This document shows positions 60,143 to 64,000 of a DNA stretch of 64,000 nucleotides, piece by piece. The notes below the pieces were generated by a model, which saw only the letters and a program-made list of their open reading frames with translations, was not told the origin of the DNA and did no database searches. Source of the stretch: Branchiostoma belcheri. Its lineage: Eukaryota > Chordata > Leptocardii > Amphioxiformes > Branchiostomatidae. The DNA is taken from positions 1,476,673-1,540,672 of the forward strand of contig NW_017804176.1 of the NCBI RefSeq assembly GCF_001625305.1, read 5' to 3'. Position numbers and translations under genes: made by a program. Positions within the stretch are counted from its first letter, which is position 1; every line of letters starts with the position of its first letter.

Positions 60143-60180
60143 ATTGTATCAAGGACATTATATAGTGTCCTTGGTTGTAT
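60143..60180. mobile_element. Mini-palindrome element, copy 3, minimal form
   Basis: A 24-bp element (60150-60173) has 8-bp perfect ends, CAAGGACA and TGTCCTTG, almost without a loop. It is flanked by ATTGTAT (60143-60149) and GTTGTAT (60174-60180), six of seven bases identical. It keeps the left arm CAAGGACATTATA of copies 1 and 2. It lies in the presumed PRDM1 3' UTR, where it would form a hairpin in the mRNA. Confidence 0.65.
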
Positions 60181-61183
60181 AAATATGGATTGTTGAAGAC
60201 AATGGTAAGAACCCAGTTTTTGTTAGTTACCTCTCAAGTCAGGAAAATGTATTGTTTGGCTGAATTTGTGCGACTGAAAACATTGGTTATCAATTTGAAC
60301 CAATGGTTTGGTTGGGTTTTGCTAGATGCAAGAAGCTTGCAAGATTTGCAGTGGTTTGCCAAACTGTTGACTATGCACATGTTTTCCTTTACTATAATAG
60401 TGCTATATTAGCAATATTTTGCCAAAATGATAGAAAACCTGTTGCCAAAGTTCTCTACCTTGAGAAAGTTGCAAAGTTCTTCATCCAAACTGGTTGAATT
60501 GTGATTTCATGTTGCTCTCGCAAGTGTTTCTTGCAAGTGTTCTATTGATAGGAATAGGTGATAACTTTTGTCTTTGTGTAAATAATAATTTCACAATGGT
60601 TGGGTCTGATGGATTGGGAATTAACATATAGGGATGTGGGTTGGATTGATATGAACATTATTTGACTATAATTAATTTCTCTGGGTTATTTGATCTTGAC
60701 TGTATGAAGTTCACCTTGCTTTTGGTAATTTGGGAGCTGTCTTTATAGTGCTGCACATCATTAATAATTTCTCCTTGTTCTAATTGTGAACAAATTTAGG
60801 GGGTGATTATCTAATTTTGCTTGGTTATGATGGAATCTAACTTGGAATTATTAGCTAGGTGAGAATTAATTAGTAAAGAAATAATCAAGAATATTATTCT
60901 CAGGGTCAAATGCACAATTGCTGCAAATCTTGTATGGAAAGAATGTGTTCTGTTTTCTTCTCTTTATGTATAGATGATTATGATTTCTCACATTCAATAA
61001 CTACACTTTGTCAGTATATTTCTGTTGGTATATTTCTGGTGGAAGGATATATTTATGTACAGTTGTTCTACAAATGCCTTGCCATACATACTCGCACTTG
61101 CAAAACATACATAACCAACAACTTACAGAAGATGAATCTATTTTTCATACACAGGAAATTTTGTGAGAAAAAATGTTTACTGA

Positions 61184-61189
61184 AATAAA
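61184..61189 (+). terminator. Candidate poly(A) signal of PRDM1
   Basis: AATAAA within TGAAATAAATCAATT, followed by a TGTGTGCTGTGATG GU-rich stretch about 20 bp later. Confidence 0.4.
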
Positions 61190-61362
61190 TCAATTGAGAA
61201 GAAATTTGGCTGTGTGCTGTGATGTTTCCTTCCCTGCAGTTAGTGTGATAAGAGACAGGAGGAGCTTTTTGATGGTGAGATGTGGAGGGTGAGCTGTGGA
61301 GAGTTGAAAAGTAGAGATTGACTTCGTGCACCTAATTCCTTATACCATGTCCAATACAACAA

Positions 61363-61520
61363 AGGCAGCAAGGTGGTAAGGGTTGTAGACATAGAATCTG
61401 AAGGTTATGGATTCAGCCCTAATGTTTTGCCCTTGACTCATAATAAGTATGTACATGTAGCTTCAGTTAGGGACATCCTCTTGGATAAGGAACATGACAG
61501 AGGTAGTGTTTATGCAAAAC
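61363..61520 (+). repeat. Degenerate SINE-like sequence
   Basis: AAGGTGGTAAGGGTTG resembles a box A region, GGTTATGGATTC a decayed box B, and CCTCTTGGATAAGG the CCTTGGGAAAGG core of the SINE at 19020. The similarity is by eye and weak; alignment to a SINE consensus would decide. Confidence 0.3.
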
Positions 61521-61669
61521 TATCAACACCACCATTACATTTCAATCTTTGTGCTATAAAAAGAAAACTAATGAAAGTGGTTGAAGCAAAAATATTGAGA
61601 GTTATATCATGAATTGATGAACAATAATTCAGGTGAATACCGCAGTTTTATAAAGAGGGTCTCTAATCT

Positions 61670-61675
61670 TTATTT
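61670..61675 (-). terminator. Candidate poly(A) signal of MRPS6
   Basis: AATAAA on the minus strand, about 465 bp beyond the MRPS6 stop. It would put the MRPS6 3' end close to, and convergent with, the PRDM1 3' end. Confidence 0.35.
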
Positions 61676-62138
61676 TGACTTTGTATGAATGGATCAATGG
61701 ACAGTTAGTTGTAAGAAGCCATCTGATTGGTTAAAATCAGATTAAACCAACCTTGAAGCTGTTACATGTCTAAATTCAATACAGTCAAATGAGAAGAAAC
61801 AAAGGCTTGAGGAAAACATAATAACCTCAGTTGTTTTTCCTCACTGACAGCACATGACAAGGTCTTCTTCCTTCAAAAACATGAAAATTGAAATCTGTAT
61901 TTCTTTCATGTGATCCTGTACATGTACCTGTACTTCACTGTAACACTTCAGATTTGACACATCCAAAAATGGACAACTCCAATGTCATCCTTGCTATTGA
62001 AAGAAGCATAAAACTATGAACAGAACTTAACTGTATATGCAAACCAATGTTGACCATTTAGGGACACTTGCCATGCAAGCATCACAATCCAGTGTTGTGA
62101 TATTACTCGAATATTCCACAGAGTTTATGTAAACAAAA

Positions 62139-63242
62139 TCACTGCATTTTTTGCATTTCTCGTTTTTCTTTTTCCTGTTGTTTCTGTAACTCTCTCCTCT
62201 CTTTCCTCTTCTCTTTCATTACTTTCAATCGCTTGTCTTTCTTGACAAACTTCTCAAGTTTGACGTCTTCTGCGCCGAACCAGGCTGAAGGGTTAGGTGA
62301 GTAATAGTTTGGCTCTTTTGTGACCATTCCTGGACAGGGGGGGTCTGGAAACAGTTTGACTTCCTTCTTGATGATGTTTGGTCGGATGATGTCCAGGTCT
62401 TGGTTGAGGAGTTGTGTCATGGAGCTCACCAGAGTCGTGGGTCCATCAAACTCCACTACAAAGTACCTGTGGGGATGACATGTAACAAGACAGTGATACT
62501 GATAGAGTAATATGTAATATAGTATTAACAGAACTATTAAAAGAGTAATTTTACTGTAAATTCGTTTTTGTCTGGGCTCATTGTAGAAGGAGGCTTTCAC
62601 AGTACATTTTGTATTTTTAGTTTACTGATAAAATGTATCTCAAAAATGACAGATTTTGCAACTTAGCACTGGCAAATAAAAAAAATTAAACTTGCAAATA
62701 TTCTTATTTTCAAATTGAATTATGTAATTTAATTTTCACACAGTGACACTAAGAGAACAATTTACTACTAAAAAGACAGTTGGATAATGGCTACATCATC
62801 AGTTCATACTAGTATATAACTAACAGATGATTGGCCAAACGTGTTTAGGCCAAGACCTGTACCTAAATCCGTGTACCTTTATCTAAAATTTGTTAAGGTA
62901 CACGATGGAAATTGCTACTGTCTACAATCTTACCTTCCCTGAGTGAAGTTCTCAGAGTGTGCCCTCATGATGTACGGTAATTTCCTCTCTCCCAGGTTCT
63001 CTATCTGTCGCACGACACCGCCCTTCTCCAGGAGCGACTGTACAGCACGTTTCACCACCGTCACTGTCTCTGGCTGTTCAAACACATCAGAAACATGTGT
63101 TTATGATATATTATACTCTAACACACATGTTGGTCCCAACACGTTATGCCCCCCTCCCCACACAAGGACAAAAAAAAAAACAACGAGAAAAACTTACCCG
63201 TTCCAGGGCCTTGGTGATCATAACTAACTCATATCTCGGCAT
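62139..63242 (-). CDS. MRPS6: MRPS6 mitochondrial small-subunit ribosomal protein bS6m, complete, 3 exons
   Basis: Predicted 170 aa from exons 63242-63198, 63073-62934 and 62466-62139, with GT-AG ends and matching phases. The protein belongs to the bacterial S6 family and is part of the mitochondrial 28S subunit. The N-terminus MPRYELVMITKALER is nearly the vertebrate one, and the central IENLGERKLPY and the YFVVEFDGPT strand are diagnostic of the family. The first exon break (R|PET) falls at a point that aligns with human MRPS6. The C-terminal tail, rich in Lys, Arg, Glu and Gln and likely helical, makes it about 45 residues longer than human MRPS6 (125 aa). The start is the only in-frame ATG and matches the family N-terminus, which carries no separate cleavable signal. 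The gene is head-to-head with the gene beginning at 63491. Confidence 0.95.
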
Positions 63243-63490
63243 CTTCAGTAGCTTACGAATCACACGTCACTTATGAATAACTCTTGTTTAGTCAATATAT
63301 ATATATACAAATATGATTTTCAGCGTCCTTTCCTAGTTCTTCTGACATTCACACATCCGGGGAACTCGTAACCTTTCACCCTTTTCTTTTGACCAATTAG
63401 AGAAACGTTCATAGAGTTAGTTTGGATGTCTGACCAATGAGAGAGCTCGTGACATATTTACCATCTTCACTGTTCCTAAGCCGGGCGGCC
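63243..63490. promoter_or_regulatory. Bidirectional promoter between MRPS6 and a divergent gene
   Basis: The two start codons are 248 bp apart on opposite strands. The segment has an AT repeat (about 63296-63306) and several CCAAT/ATTGG-type motifs (GACCAATTAG near 63391, GACCAATGAG near 63433), common in TATA-less bidirectional promoters. Direct evidence of start sites is lacking. Confidence 0.55.
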
Positions 63491-63523
63491 ATGATGGCGA
63501 TGTCTACCTCTCTATCCCTCCTG
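63491..63523 (+). CDS. First coding exon of an unidentified divergent gene (partial)
   Basis: GGCGGCCATGATGGCGATG gives a good start context; the frame reads MMAMSTSLSLL and meets a strong GTAAGA donor at 63524. The short hydrophobic, Ser-rich start could be a targeting or signal sequence. The remaining exons lie beyond the window, so the product cannot be named. Confidence 0.4.
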
Positions 63524-64000
63524 GTAAGACTAAATTTAACGGTTTTTAGCAACATTTTACCGATTAATACAAACAAGGACATGGTGTTTGTGTCTATGCA
63601 GATACTAGGGTAGCTACAGGTGGAGTTAATATGGGCTGCCGGCGTATTTTAGGCGGTAAAACAGCGTTGACCTTCAAGGGGTGGGAGGGGGGCTTGTCGT
63701 GCTCAGGGAGAAATTTGGAACGATTTTTGTAGGTCATCGTTCAATTTTCTTTAGATTTTCGACAGTACGTCTTTTACCTTGGGATCAAAAGGCAAGACAT
63801 ATGTTCAAAGGTTTATATAATACGGAACTGATGTAACTGTTAGGTGCAAACTGTGTCAAAATGCAACACAGTTTAAGTTTATACTATTGTTAAGGTTATA
63901 GTTTATAGTTGGGGTTAAGGTTAGGGTCAGTCATCATCTTGGCGAGGATTATGTCTTGGTTGTGAAACGTCTGGAAACCATGTGGTCCACAGTACAGTTA
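63524..64000 (+). other. Intron sequence of the divergent gene
   Basis: No exon seen. It contains a short TTAGGG-like imperfect repeat at about 63889-63928 (GGTTAAGGTTAGGGTCAG). Confidence 0.35.

Larger units (their letters stand above)
58793..61210 (+). other. PRDM1: Probable long 3' UTR of PRDM1
   Basis: AT-rich sequence without exons. The first canonical AATAAA after the stop is at 61184-61189. It contains a let-7 7mer-A1 seed match TACCTCA (59664-59670), a 6mer TACCTC (60228-60233), an A-run near 59459, and mini-palindrome copy 3 (60143-60180). The extent is inferred from the poly(A) signal only. Confidence 0.4.

Overview
The window is animal nuclear DNA with small exons, GT-AG introns, CpG-rich promoter zones and AT-rich spacers. 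The gene content (lin-28, NSUN5, PRDM1/Blimp-1 and MRPS6 orthologues close to the vertebrate proteins but with compact loci) and a tRNA-derived SINE suggest an invertebrate deuterostome, most likely a lancelet (Branchiostoma). That species call is inference. Gene models were built by joining open frames at GT-AG sites. Three of them (NSUN5, the Rab-like gene, PRDM1) close in frame from an ATG to a stop across all exons.

Layout, left to right. 963-1185 (+) is the last coding exon of an unidentified membrane protein, with a 3' UTR to about 2.57 kb. 2.6-11.4 kb is gene-poor. 11.4-16.9 kb is CpG-rich and contains one lin-28 cold-shock exon (14173-14300, -). 17.2-19.2 kb holds repeats: a foldback sequence, a frameshifted Myb/SANT-like relic beside an assembly gap, and a SINE. 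23377-26914 (+) is a complete 9-exon NSUN5. 28130-36106 (-) is a complete 10-exon gene for a 454-residue Rab-like GTPase with an unusual build. A CRE and a palindromic RFX X-box lie upstream of it, followed by a probable non-coding first exon of PRDM1 ending at 37422. About 16 kb of presumed intron leads to PRDM1 coding exons at 53397-58792 (+). MRPS6 (62139-63242, -) is head-to-head with the first exon of another gene at 63491 (+).

How the genes relate: lin-28 and PRDM1 lie about 40 kb apart, matching human LIN28B-PRDM1 linkage on 6q. In mouse germ-cell specification Lin28 acts on Blimp1 through let-7, and the PRDM1 3' UTR here has a let-7 7mer-A1 seed match. NSUN5 (rRNA methylation) and MRPS6 (mitochondrial ribosome) are housekeeping genes.

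The least familiar items are: (1) the Rab-like GTPase with a putative N-terminal myristoyl/palmitoyl signal, no C-terminal prenyl cysteines, Arg in place of the catalytic Gln, a helical tail and an upstream X-box; (2) a family of 24-44 bp near-perfect palindromes, three copies each flanked by 7-bp direct repeats, which look like very small mobile elements.
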